From Macrotrachela quadricornifera (taxonomy: Eukaryota > Rotifera > Eurotatoria > Philodinida > Philodinidae): a DNA stretch of 64,000 bases. The stretch is taken from positions 1 through 64,000 of the forward strand of contig JAJEKB010020542.1 in assembly GCA_022393335.1 (NCBI GenBank). The letters run 5' to 3'. Both the position numbers and the translations under genes were made by a program. The notes below the pieces were generated by a model. The model saw nothing but the letters and a program-made list of their open reading frames with translations, ran no database searches and had not been told where the DNA came from. Positions 1 through 17,265 of this stretch are shown here, piece after piece. How positions within the stretch are numbered: the first letter of the stretch is position 1; each line of letters begins with the position of its first letter.

Positions 1-775
1 TATTTTCTCTTTCTTTAAATATTAATGCACATGATTGAACAAACATTCGGAGATCGTATGACGATGCATACTAATTGAATTACTACTTAAAAAAAAATGA
101 CTTTCATTTTTTCATATTGTCTATCAATCAGAAGCACAAATTTATGCATTTTAAGAACTGATTAAAAAATCTTCCATTTTAAACATGTCATATTCAAGGC
201 ATATAAAATATTCGACATAAATGATTAGAATAATTATTTTGTTGATATAAGACAAACATTTGATATACTCTTCAATACGATATAATTTTTTAAAGCTGAA
301 AACTTCTTTAAAATATGAATCAATATGAGCAACATTTTCATCAGTTTGCCATATTTACATTATATGACAATTCGTATGACTCAAACAGTTCTTGGAGTAG
401 AATTTTTCGTGATACATCTATCAAGGGCATTATTCATTTTATTCATTTTTAATGAATTTTAAAAGCTTCTGTTGATTTATCATTAGAAATCATTCAAAGC
501 ATAAAAATCTAATAAAAATACCTATTTGCATATTTTCTTTTTCCTTTCTACATCATTACTAAAACAGTAATATGAGAACAAAACGAAAAGGTTATAAAAT
601 AACATTAGTGAACTACTTATTTGTTGTACTTTCTATGCAAATATACATTGTTTTAAATTGACAATTGTTTATTACAAAAAAAAAAAGATAAGGATAAAAG
701 AAATAGAAACACAATAAAATATCTCTTGTCTATATTTTGACCATGTTGTCATTTAAAAAAAGACGGTGTTGTTAT
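1..775. other. AT-rich flank, no gene seen
   Basis: No reading frame, RNA gene or repeat family could be recognised. The part nearest 776 is presumably the 3' UTR and downstream flank of the calcium sensor on the minus strand. Homopolymer A/T runs are frequent. Confidence 0.5.
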
Positions 776-1753
776 TTAAACGTTGGGTGCGAGCATACGA
801 CGAATAACTGGATCATTTTTACATCTAATCAAAGAAAGAAAAATGAGAAAAAACAAGAGAAAAAAAATCTAATTTCAATACATACCCAGCAATAAATTCT
901 TGCTTATTCAATTTTTTATCACCACCAACATCGAGTTGAGTAATAATATCAGCAGCACGTTTCTTTGGATCACGATCACCTTTACGATCATTTTCACCAA
1001 CAAGATCGTACTATAAAAAATATATTCATTGATTACAACAAGAATTTATAAAAGTTTTTTTTACCATAGCTGAAATCAAATTAGCCAATTCTTTTTGATC
1101 AATTTGTCCATCACCCGAAACATCATACCTGAATTAAGATATTTGATCACAAAACTAATAATATAAAGCATAAACTTACATTTCAAATGCAACTTCAAGA
1201 CGATCATCTAAATCTCCTTGACTTGTTGCAGCAATAGCTAATAGAAATTCATCAAAATCAATTGTACCATCGTTGTTTGCATCAAAAGTAGAAAATGCAT
1301 ATCTGTCAAAATAGAAAAAAAAATCAGAACAATGAATTATATATTACAAAATGACTTACTTGCAAAAAGCATCGGCTTTTCCTTGTGGATAAAATTGTTT
1401 GTAGACATCGACAAATTTCTTTTTGTCAAGTTTACCATTTGGGCAATCACGTAAAAAGCCCTATAGTCAATCGAAAGAATACTAAAATTAATAGAAATTA
1501 AACTTGTAAAAATAACTTACAGCATGCCATTCTCGAATTTCTAAAATAAGAATAATAAAAGAAAATGGAAATGATCATAACAAACATACGGAAAACTTAC
1601 CCTTTTCAGTAAATTTTGTGTTGGCTTTAAGCATTGCAATTTCTTTAAATTAAAAGTTTGATAAAGATAAAATGATAGTATAACTATAAATAGCTAACCT
1701 TTGGGTGTAAGTTCAGTAGATGCTCGTGCTTTTTTGGATTTGTTTCCACCCAT
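776..1753 (-). CDS. Neuronal calcium sensor family EF-hand protein
   Basis: This is a calcium-binding switch protein of the NCS/recoverin/neurocalcin type, expected to bind membranes through an N-terminal myristoyl group. The spliced product is about 190 aa, the usual family length. It starts MGGNKSKK, so Gly2 is available for myristoylation. The family signature EIREWHAGFLRDCPNG marks the degenerate first EF-hand (CPxG replaces the Ca ligands). Three further EF loops follow: DANNDGTIDFDE, DVSGDGQIDQKE and DVGGDKKLNKQE. At least six short introns interrupt the gene, with exon 1 covering roughly 1699-1753 and the last exon encoding the C-terminus RRMLAPNV. The start is fixed by the MGG context. 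The exact subclass (neurocalcin, frequenin, visinin-like) cannot be settled by eye. A possible acceptor (pyrimidines plus AG) lies near 1808 upstream of the ATG. Confidence 0.9.
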
Positions 1754-2457
1754 GGTTGATCGAGTTTTTGTTTATTTAATGAGAAAAATTTGAAGTCAAA
1801 CAGAAATCTATAACAAATAAATATAAAAAATGATGTATTTGTATATGTGCCTGGATATCTATTATGATATCATGACAGAAAATCATAGTTTACTTTTCAA
1901 CTTAACTTGTTATCGAATGGTATACTGTCGACGAGAGTGCAATGGATACTTATAGGCAGAATAGAGAAAAGAGAGAACAAGAGAAAGTAAAAAATGAGAA
2001 AGAATCATGGACGCGAAGGCGTGTAAATATGCATACAGAATGGAGAGAAAACGAGAGAAAAAGTAAAAAAGATTAGTAACCCCAATCGGTCGAGCAATAA
2101 AGCAAGTTGTGTAGAAAAGAGAGCTCGAGTTTTGAATCACTAAAGCATCATTCTTCTTTCTCTTTTGCTTTTCTGTTAATAATCCAGAGAATCATTGTTG
2201 TAGGATATTATATAGAAATTATATTCGAAAAGCCGTCAAATATCAGGACCCAAATATACAAAGAACATGTAAAAGAAAAAGAAGAGAAATCGACAACAAA
2301 TATTATAGACTGACATGTATATAGAAAGGAAAGGTCTACATAGGTGGCCTGTTATTATTGCCTAAAGTATCTTCGACGTGAAAGATAAACTACACGCAAC
2401 AAAAAAAGAGCATACATTTTCTTCTTGTTTTCAAAGCGAAAGAATACAACAACCATT
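1754..2457. promoter_or_regulatory. Divergent intergenic region, purine/pyrimidine-rich
   Basis: This is the spacer between two divergently transcribed genes (the calcium sensor on minus, neuferricin on plus). It must hold both promoters and 5' UTRs. It contains GA-rich and CT-rich stretches (about 1950-2060, 2140-2165, 2270-2290) but no recognisable TATA or initiator. The short open frames here have no coding character. Confidence 0.4.
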
Positions 2458-4179
2458 ATGGTAGGCGATAGAAAGAAGAATTTGCCCTTCAATTTATCCG
2501 TTTCATTGTATTTTAACTATGATTTTATTTTGAATTTGATTTTATTAGCCTTTTAGTTAAACGAACAAAATATTTTTACTGGTTTTTTGTATTTTTTTTT
2601 ATAACAATATGAGAAATTCAAGGCTATAAACCATATGTAATAAATAGTAGAAAAAAAAAAAAAACTTTATAAATTCTATTCACTTGCAAATCACCGATGA
2701 GGAAGGAAACGAAACGTGAAAAAAAATAATGTATATTTTATTAACAAATATAAAGAAATGAATAATTATTCATTCGATTGCTTTTTTAGTCAACAACAAA
2801 CAAAAATAACAAAGGTCATGACGAATCTGTGAATCAACCATCATCATCAACACCTTCATTCTTATCTAAGTACGATTCAGAATTTTTCACATTCACATAT
2901 GAATAAACTAAAGATATAATCATTCTGACATATTTATAAAAAAATTTATTAAAATACATAAAAACAACATGTTGTTTTTCTTTATCTATAGATCAAATGT
3001 AATTATTAGAAAGAACATTTCTTTTTGTTGCTTTTTATAGTTACAAATGGTGGTTTGTGTCTTTTGTTTTGACATTTCTTGTTGCCATTATTATTCAACA
3101 TCAGTTAACTGATAAAAATAATCAAATACAAAAGGAACGTTTATTTACACCTGATGAACTTCGATCATATACAAAAGATGAATTGTATTTAGCTATTTTA
3201 GGTAAAAAAAAAACGAAACTATTCAAATTTTAATTATATTTTATTAATATAGGGCACGTATTTAATGTTTCATCTGCGCCTAAATTTTACTCATCTACTG
3301 GAAGTTATAAATTCTATACAGGTATACATGAGAAAATAAAACTCAATAAAAATTTTTTAATTTGTAATTTAATTAATCACATGTGTTCTGCATTAATCAA
3401 AATCTAATTGAATCCTACTGCTGAGATTTTCTATGTAATATAAATAGATCTCAGCAGGTTATAACAATCTTATATGTTAAATAAAAGATAGACTAATTTC
3501 TTATATCAATACATGTATTAATTTAGGTCGTGATGCATCTCGAAGTTTTCATACAGGTGGAACGTCAGCCGAAGATCTTACAGATGATTTAACTGGATTA
3601 TCTGATGAAGATATTGCTGGCATATATAATTGGTTGACATTCTATCAAAAACAATATTCACAAATTGGTATTTTATATATTCTAATCAACCTTATATTTA
3701 AATCTATTTTCTAGGCAAATTAATTGGTCGATATTTTGATTCAAATGGAACACCTACACAACATTTTGCTAATGTTCTTGCATCAGTTAATAATATGAAA
3801 AAGGTTAATAAATTTTTTTTTTTATAATCATCTTTCTTTCTGATTATATTTTTCTATAGAAAGAAGATGAAAAAGCACGTTTTGAACAAAAATGGCCACC
3901 ATGTAATAGTGAATGGTCACATAATTCAGGTAGACGAGTATGGTGTTCAGAAAAAAGGTAGATAAATTATTTTATTTTAGAAATATTTTTTGTGAATAAG
4001 GATTTTTATTTAGTGGTGGCATTGAACGAACATGGATTGGTGTACCTCGACGATATTTTGATAGTTTAACAAAAGTTGAACGATGTGTTTGTGTACAAAA
4101 TCCTGATCAACAAGATGGAAGATTTAAACAATATAAAAATTGTTTACCAACAAGCACTGAATGTCAAATAATAGATTAG
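2458..4179 (+). CDS. CYB5D2: Neuferricin (cytochrome b5 domain-containing protein 2)
   Basis: Neuferricin is a heme-binding membrane-associated progesterone-receptor (MAPR) family protein anchored in endomembranes. After a Ser/Asn-rich N-terminus comes one transmembrane segment (WWFVSFVLTFLVAIIIQHQ), then the cytochrome b5-like core from FTPDELRSY through LYLAILGHVFNVSSAPKFY and GRDASRSFHTG, ending near YNWLTFYQKQY. The neuferricin-specific C-terminal half follows, with conserved Cys motifs (WPPCNSEWS, RVWCSEKSGG, RTWIGVPRRYF, ERCVCVQNP). Introns are mostly short. The likely start is an ATG at 2458-2460 that is immediately followed by a GT donor; splicing to the acceptor just before 2791 gives MSTTNKNNKGHDE in frame. 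This mini first exon is inference, while the rest of the gene is clear. Confidence 0.9.
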
Positions 4180-4253
4180 ATTTTAAAAAAATTCATGTTT
4201 GTTTTTTCATTTTTTTTACAAATATAATTAAATATACAGATACATATTATAAA

Positions 4254-5939
4254 TTAATCATCAATTAAATCTTCTGGTCGTACAGGATGTGGAATTGGTA
4301 TTATGGATTTCTTTTCAACATCTCGAGATAAAGCTTTTCGCATATCTTTAACAAAATAAAAATTTTTTAGTTTTTTATATTTATAAATAATTATTTTACC
4401 AAATGCATCTTCATCTCGTTCTCCTGAATAATATCCAATAATTCGTCTATAAACAACATAATTTAATTTATGATACATATCAACAGCTCGATTATTTGAT
4501 ACACGAACAAATAAATCAACAAAATATGTTTTTTTTCTATATAGTCAAAATAAAATGAAAATATTATTAAAATAAAAAATATTTTTCAATTACTGTTCAG
4601 AAACATTTTCTAATAATGCCATTAATTGTGATGATACTCCAATACGACGAAATTCTGGTGCTACTGATACAGCAGTTACATGACCATGATAATTTTCTTG
4701 TTTTCCTTTATAAAGGGAAATCTTCAATTAATAAATATTAATTTAAAAGAAAAGTCACCTTCAATCTTTCCCATAACTAAATTTCAAAAAAAAAAGAAAG
4801 ACATTAAAAGTCTTATTATATATACAGATCCTTGCAAAAGAAAACTTGAAAATTTTCTTCTATAGATATCATCTTATTTAGATGTTTCCTTTAAATTGGC
4901 GTATATTGTGATTGATAGCTTAGAAAGAGTATTATAAAATATTATCATTCGAAACTTTTCTTGCTTAGATTTAGAAGAAATAGAAAACCAACATCTTTAT
5001 TTTCTGACACAAAGCAAAAATTTTTATTTATTCATTTGAAACCTAACATATGTTCTTCAGGTTAATTATGTTAATGTAAAGTGTGTAAATTGAATAATAA
5101 TTAAGAGACGATAGTTGTCTTCAAAACAATTGATCATCAAAGAAATGATCTCTCCTATTTGTCTGAACTTCGAACACAAATTTTATTTCTAATTACTGTT
5201 AGTGGTACTCCATTTTTTATTTGGTTGTTACTAGTCGCTAATTTTCTGTTATTTTATTTTTATAATTATTGATCTAACAAAAAAAAGCTGTCTTTTGTTA
5301 AATTTCAGAATGTAAACTAATCCGATCATATCTTTACAACAATGTTTCATTATTGGCATTATTCGACTAATACACTTGCCAATTTTTTCATTTTTGTTTT
5401 CGCATTTGACACGTATATTCGTTTTTATTATTTTTGTTGTTATCACTCGCGATGTCGACGTGCACATTCTCTACTTAGTTTTGCAAGATACTATTAATGC
5501 AAAATACGAAATTGCTGTTTTTCTAGTATAATTATGGAAGTGTCAGTCCTAAAAGATGATGCTTATAGTTTCTTTGAGGGACAGAAAAAGGATTTTAAAA
5601 TTAAAAAGAATATTTTTCAAGTATTTTTGCAAACATCTGTATATAATAAAACTTACTATATCCCATTAATCTTTTAGCAGAATTTTCTACTACGAAAAAA
5701 CATTCTGGCCATCGAGTTAAATAATGTAAATAAAACGAAAGACCATACTAAAAAGAAACTACAAATTATAATCATCTTTTCAATTAAATACTTCTTCTTT
5801 AACTTACATTTTCTGTAAAAATATCTAAATTTCTAAAAAAGAATACAAAATCAGATTAAATTTAAACAAATAAATATATTACATACACATTATTAATTCT
5901 TAAAAGATCGATTAATTTAAATTGTCGAATTGATGTCAT
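4254..5939 (-). CDS. NAA20: N-alpha-acetyltransferase 20, NatB catalytic subunit
   Basis: NAA20 is the catalytic GNAT subunit of the ribosome-associated NatB complex, which acetylates Met-Asp/Glu/Asn/Gln N-termini. The spliced protein is about 180 aa, the normal length. It begins MTSIRQFKLIDLLRINN and continues through YGLSFYLHYLTRWPE, the acetyl-CoA loop VAPEFRRIGVSSQLM, and the strongly conserved tail DMRKALSRDVEKKSIIP followed by PHPVRPEDL. An 18-nt microexon (4759-4776) supplies IMGKIE; without it the frame and the conserved GYIMGK motif are lost. The intron upstream of the microexon is about 875 nt, very long for this locus. The ATG at 5937-5939 lies six bases after a T-run plus TAG acceptor. 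The gene lies 192 bp downstream of the AGPS stop on the same strand. Confidence 0.93.
4759..4776 (-). other. NAA20: 18-nt microexon of NAA20
   Basis: On the minus strand the sequence TTATGGGAAAGATTGAAG is bounded by a TTTAG acceptor and a GTGAC donor. It joins the preceding A of an Ile codon and the following GA of a Gly codon, giving G-Y-I-M-G-K-I-E-G-K. This restores the motif GYIMGK known from animal NAA20. The following intron is about 53 nt. Confidence 0.8.
4800..5650 (-). other. Long intron of NAA20, no further gene seen
   Basis: This is the bulk of the ~875-nt intron between the exon ending in the conserved GY codons (near 5652) and the microexon at 4776. It is AT-rich. Short open frames on either strand show no recognisable protein, and no tRNA or clear transposon end is visible. 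Confidence 0.5.
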
Positions 5940-6131
5940 ATTAATCTAAAAAAAAACACAATACTGATAATAAATTTTTTTTTGTGTTAAAAGAGATGCT
6001 ATATATTGTTTAACAATCAATCCAATAAGAAAAAAAAAAGAAATTTCGATTTTGACAACACATTAATAGATTTTCCTATGAAGAATGATGTTTTATATGA
6101 TGAAATTACAATCACTGTTTTTTTTTCGTTT

Positions 6132-8197
<2,066 letters not shown>

Positions 8198-8261
8198 CTA
8201 GAATATAAAAACCAAAAAAAAAGAATTTTAAACAAAACTAGTTAATAAAACTTTTAAAAAC

Positions 8262-8568
8262 TTAAGAAGCCATTTGCATAGCTAATTTTAATTCATTTAA
8301 ATTTCGTCTTCCTAATGCTACTTGTGTTCTTATCTCTCCTAAATCTTTTAATGTTCGATTACGATTAAATTCATATCTTGTCCATTCTCGCACTAAACAA
8401 ATATTAAAATTACAAAAGAAAAAAAATAACAAATTCAATGTGTTTTTTTTACAAACTTTCTTTTTGATAATCGAGATCATCAATTTTCATTAATGTTCTC
8501 ATTATATCTCTATATAAACCAATAACTTGTGAACGTACAACAAAATGTTTTAATGATAATTGTTTCAT
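8262..8568 (-). CDS. LYRM2: LYR motif-containing protein 2
   Basis: This is a small mitochondrial LYR-motif protein of the Complex1_LYR superfamily. Members bind acyl carrier protein and assist respiratory complexes, and LYRM2 is linked to complex I. The protein is about 80 aa: MKQLSLKHFVVRSQVIGLYRDIMRT with the L-Y-R tripeptide, then one short intron (about 8393-8455), then REWTRYEFNRNRTL and the tail NELKLAMQMAS. The pattern F-x-R-x-x-V-x-x-LYR with a downstream REEF-like block (REWTRYEF) fits LYRM2 better than other LYR proteins. The ATG (8566-8568) follows directly on a pyrimidine-rich TTTTAG acceptor. It appears to be the first gene of a minus-strand cluster with AGPS and NAA20. Confidence 0.85.
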
Positions 8569-8655
8569 CTAAAATAAAATAAAATAAAAAAAGAAAACAA
8601 ATCACCAAGACAACATATTTATATTTTCTTTATAAAAAAAAAAAGAACAAAACTA

Positions 8656-9249
8656 ATGAATATCGATAATTGGTTATTACCATTACCATTAAGTAATTCA
8701 CAAGAAAATGATTATAAACTTTGTCAAGAAAAATTAAATTCACTTATTAATCTTCCATTACGTATAGATTGTTTAACAAATGATACAATAACTTCTATTG
8801 AACAAACAACATTAACAATAAATAATCATAATCCATTAAAAATGTATTGGCAAAGAAATATAAATGAATTACGTTTATTTTTAAAACCAAATCATATAAA
8901 TCAAACAAAACTTGATGCTAATATTATTGAAATACATAAATGTAAACGTTTACAATTTACACGTTATATTAAACAAAATTTATTTCAATCATCAGTTATT
9001 ATTTCTTTTTCACAAATTCCAACAACAAATAATTATTTTATTTTATTAACAATAACTGGTAAACATTGTATTTTAGAATTACAAATACCATCAATAAATA
9101 ATGATTCTATTTATCATGGTACATATAGAAAAATGGGTGAAGATGCACAACTAAGATCAGTTACGATACTTTTTAATTGTACAATATATATCGATAATGA
9201 TATGGCATTATTACTTAGTGAATATGGTCTATGTCGAATAACTTCATAA
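8656..9249 (+). CDS. Uncharacterised 197-aa intronless protein
   Basis: This single-exon frame runs from ATG to TAA with codon usage and AT-richness like its neighbours. The product begins MNIDNWLLPLPLSNSQEN and ends LLLSEYGLCRITS. No signal peptide, transmembrane helix or known motif is visible. The C-terminal 90 residues alternate hydrophobic strands (VIISFSQIPTTNNYFILLTI; CILELQIPS; SVTILFNCTIYI), suggesting a beta-rich fold. It starts only 87 bp from the divergent LYRM2 start and converges on EMC7. It looks like a real gene because the long frame ends just before the convergent gene, but I do not recognise it. Confidence 0.6.
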   Translation: MNIDNWLLPLPLSNSQENDYKLCQEKLNSLINLPLRIDCLTNDTITSIEQTTLTINNHNPLKMYWQRNINELRLFLKPNHINQTKLDANIIEIHKCKRLQFTRYIKQNLFQSSVIISFSQIPTTNNYFILLTITGKHCILELQIPSINNDSIYHGTYRKMGEDAQLRSVTILFNCTIYIDNDMALLLSEYGLCRITS

Positions 9250-9408
9250 GAAAAAAAAATAAAATAAAAAAAAATAAACCAAACAATAAGAAGATTTTTT
9301 TTTCGCATTTGTATGTTTTTATTTTGAAATGAAAAGAAGAAGACAAAAAAAAAAGAGAGAGAAGATGAGTTATACAAAAAAGCACGAAAAAAAAACAAAC
9401 AAACAATA

Positions 9409-10203
9409 TTAATTTCTTCGTTTATTAGCTCCTTCAGTTTTTCGTTTTTGTTGTGCTGCTAATAATCCACTGTTAGCACCATTATTTTGAATTTGTTGTT
9501 GTGTTGGTTTTTGTTTTTTTGGTCCACCAAAAAAATTTGCAAATACATCACCTATATCAGGTGTATTTATATTTGGTTGAAGAAAATTACTAGCTTGTTG
9601 AAAATCTCGTTGCATTTCAGGATCTTGTGCAGCTAATTTTGGTAATATTAATAATGCTACTAATGGTACAAGTAATGTTAAAAACATTGGATTCATAATT
9701 ATATCAGTTAAACGATATACTTCACGTTTTTGAAAATAATTTGGTATACCATGAGTTTCAAAATTTAATGGATATTTCATTGTAACAACTTCTCCTGGTT
9801 GAATAAAATTAACTTTACGTGCACGTATTTTACCTTTTGCATTAATATCAACACGAACAGGTTCAAATACATGAAGTGGTGATACAACAGAAACAACATA
9901 TGAACCACTTGGAACACCTAAATAAAATTTAAATATTGTTATTCAATTTTTAATTAAAAAAAAAATTATACCGCATATAACAAAGGTTCCATCAACTTGA
10001 GGAATACCAACATAAAAACCGTCATCAATTAATATTCTTGTATTTTCAAGTGCATTATCACCAGGTGGAACAATTATTTTACCTTCAATTTTATATGAAC
10101 CAACACTTTCATGTGAAGGATTATTAGCAATTGCTTCTTGAAATGCATTAATAAATACTATCATTATAAAAAAAAATAAAATCGATAAAATACATTTAAC
10201 CAT
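9409..10203 (-). CDS. EMC7: ER membrane protein complex subunit 7
   Basis: EMC7 is the luminal beta-sandwich subunit of the ER membrane protein complex, which inserts tail-anchored and multipass proteins. The product is about 245 aa: a signal peptide (MVKCILSILFFFIMIVFINA), the carbohydrate-binding-like domain with KIEGKIIVPPGD, GIPQVDGTFVICGVPSGSYV and VVSPLHVFEPVRVD, then NPMFLTLLVPLVALLILPKL as the membrane anchor and a Lys/Gln-rich cytosolic tail. One intron lies at about 9918-9971 (exons 9972-10203 and 9409-9917). The ATG at 10201-10203 lies only three bases after the stop of the upstream NDUFAF8 frame and 11 bases after a T-rich TTTTAG acceptor, so it was chosen with confidence. It converges with the 197-aa gene. 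Confidence 0.93.
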
Positions 10204-10206
10204 TTT

Positions 10207-10496
10207 TTAATGACTAAAACAAAAAAAAAGAAAAAGAAAATACGAATAAGATAAAAATTTAATATATGTTACTGCTTGTTGAATACAATCTTTAAGTGCA
10301 AGAAATTCTTTTAAACACGAATCTTTTTTTAAATCACTATGATTAATTACACACGCGGCGTATGCTGTGGCCTTAATAGAGGGAAAAAGAATATCATAAT
10401 GATATTAATATAATTTTTAATTATTACTTGTGTCGAACACTTAGTAACGTTTTTAGCAATAGTAGTTAAACGTTTACGAGCAATACTTTCGGGCAT
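10207..10496 (-). CDS. NDUFAF8: Twin CX9C protein, NDUFAF8-like complex I assembly factor
   Basis: This is a small twin-CX9C protein of the mitochondrial intermembrane space/matrix type. NDUFAF8 works with NDUFAF5 in complex I assembly. The product starts MPESIARKRLTTIAKNVTK. The first pair is CSTQATAYAAC and the second CLKEFLALKDC, each with exactly nine residues between cysteines, spaced as in animal NDUFAF8. One intron of about 75 nt interrupts the first CX9C. If the last exon is read straight through, the tail (FLSYSYFLFLFFCFSH) is encoded by a pyrimidine tract and looks artificial. If instead a GTAACA donor after QQA is spliced to the TTTTAG at 10214, the protein ends QQASLKNG inside the EMC7 start region. 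The two options differ only at the C-terminus. Confidence 0.78.
10214..10232 (-). promoter_or_regulatory. Acceptor site shared by NDUFAF8 end and EMC7 start
   Basis: A run of T residues followed by TGTTTTAG (minus strand) lies 11 bases before the EMC7 ATG. It is a good 3' splice site and could serve spliced-leader addition to EMC7, the last cis-intron of NDUFAF8, or both. No separate promoter can fit between the two genes. Confidence 0.55.
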
Positions 10497-11924
10497 TCAA
10501 ATAACATAATGATATAAAATTGATTAATCTAAAGCGAAAATAAAAATAAAGCAGAATGTAAAATCTATTTTCCAATCAAAAGTAAAGTAAAATGTTTTTT
10601 TATTAGTTAATAAAAAAAAAATAATAAATTTATCTATTTTTATGTTGGAGTAAAATAAAAATAAACAATAGAGTTTTACTAATTGTTATTCCATAATGGA
10701 TTCTCTGTAAAATTTCCATATGAACGATAGATGTCATCAGAAATCGGAGACATTCATTTCTATCAAAATTAAATAATTTATTTTCTTAGTCTTACAATAA
10801 TTTATTTTGAGCACTGAATTTTCGCTAGTCTATTTGAACTTTCAAGAACTTGGCAAGATTCTCTCGAATATTATTACATTGAAAAGTTTTGAAAATATTA
10901 GTGACTACATATAATTAACGTTTCGTAGGATACTACTGTAGATAGGCAATGAAAACTAATACATGAGTAAAAACTGAAGAATGCTCTCTATATTATTAGG
11001 AGAATAGTCAGTTCATTTAGTATTCAATTAATTGAATAGATCTCAAAAGTTTATTTTTTTAAACATTGAATAAGAGATATTGAGAAATGATTGTTTTAGA
11101 TATCTTCTTTTCTTTATCATTTTACGTATTAATTAATTTGGATTTTTATTAATAAATAAGTCTACTCATTTATCATATAATATTATTTCTAGCAAATCGC
11201 AACTAAATTTTTTATCCAAATTACAATTTAATAAAACATCAAAATATAAACATTATATCTAAGATATCTGAATTATACATCTTTTGCAGAATTATCAGAA
11301 CAATTAAATCATTTAGAATATCATGAAGTGATTTTTTTTGTAGTAAACCAATGTTTTTCTAGACAAAAGTTTTTTTTTTAATTATGGTTTCTAAATGCAA
11401 CGGAAAATTATGAATTATTGAGGAAACTGCGGAGTATAGAATGATCTGTTTAAACTAAAAACAGATCAACATGATTAAACATTCATGATGATAGACCGTA
11501 AATCAGAGTTATCATTGTCTTTTCAAAATTAGAGGGAAGAGAAACGGCATATTTACTTTTAACATTTGAGTGATGTTAAATTATACCCTGAATTTGTTTT
11601 TTTTTTGCAAATTAGCAATGAGAAAAATCGAGATAAAAGCTATAATTATGAGTACGTTTTTTTTTTGAAAGAACATTATGTGTTTGAAACAATTATTGTT
11701 CTGAAGGCAACTCGATATGTTCGGCAATATGAACTTAAATAAAGTATTTTTATTTTAGAAAGTTATTAGCTTTTATAAAATCATTTCAGATGATCTATTG
11801 ATTTGTTATATAATAATATAATAGAAATATTTTTCTTTATGTTTTAAGAAATAATTAAATATCTTTTATTATTTTAATGACAAAATAAAAATAGCTAATA
11901 CAAGAAAGAAGAAAACAAAAATAT
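10497..11924. other. AT-rich intergenic region
   Basis: This spacer lies upstream of NDUFAF8 and downstream of the glutamate receptor. No coding exon was recognised. A small perfect inverted repeat (GATCTGTTT/AAACAGATC with a seven-base loop) lies near 11442-11466. The promoter of the NDUFAF8-EMC7 pair should be in the first few hundred bases. Confidence 0.5.
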
Positions 11925-16675
<4,751 letters not shown>

Positions 16676-17265
16676 CGACGATTGAAAACTCGCGTACACA
16701 TATATACACACACATAGGCTCTGTGTCTGTCTCTCTGACTCTCTCTCTCTCTCTCTCGTGTTTTCTCTCTCTCTCTATCTCTATCTCTCCTGTAGGTTTC
16801 CTCACTAAGTCACTAACTCAAATGAGTTCTTTTAAGAAAATATTCGAGAAAAAAATCGTTCGAGCATTTACGATGAGACGCATATTGGCTGTCAAAAAAA
16901 TAGAATTGAGTAAATTTGTCGACGCAAGACAGGCAAACGAGTGGCGATGATGATAATGAGAGACGGCGATCGACTTTCTTGCTCTCTCTCTCTCTCTTCC
17001 CTACACTTTGTCTGTTTCTCTCGTCTCCTCGTCTTCTTCTGTTTCTCTTTCTCGGTCGTCTTTGTCGAGCTTGAACACAACAATCACGCTCGCTTGGTCG
17101 CTCACGTAGACACACGAGCAAGAGAAGAAGAAGAAGAAGAAGAAGCAGAAAACGACCAAACAAATTCCAAAAAAGAAAGGAAAAAAAGAAAAAAAAAAGT
17201 GAGAAAATTCCGAAAGAATAACACGATCTCTTCACTTTTGTCTGTGTTCTGTTATTGGTAAGCAA
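16676..17265. promoter_or_regulatory. CT/GA-biased upstream region of the glutamate receptor
   Basis: This stretch is clearly less AT-rich than its surroundings. It holds (CT)n runs at about 16733-16760 and 16763-16790 and again near 16980-17000, then a GAA/AAG purine tract near 17115-17215. Overlapping open frames on both strands here arise from the low-complexity composition. It is probably the 5' UTR and promoter of the receptor gene. Confidence 0.45.

Noticed and set aside
9114..9406. Two minus-strand frames rich in Phe/Ser
   Set aside because: They are the reverse shadow of the 197-aa gene end and the pyrimidine-rich spacer before EMC7; composition is purely low-complexity.
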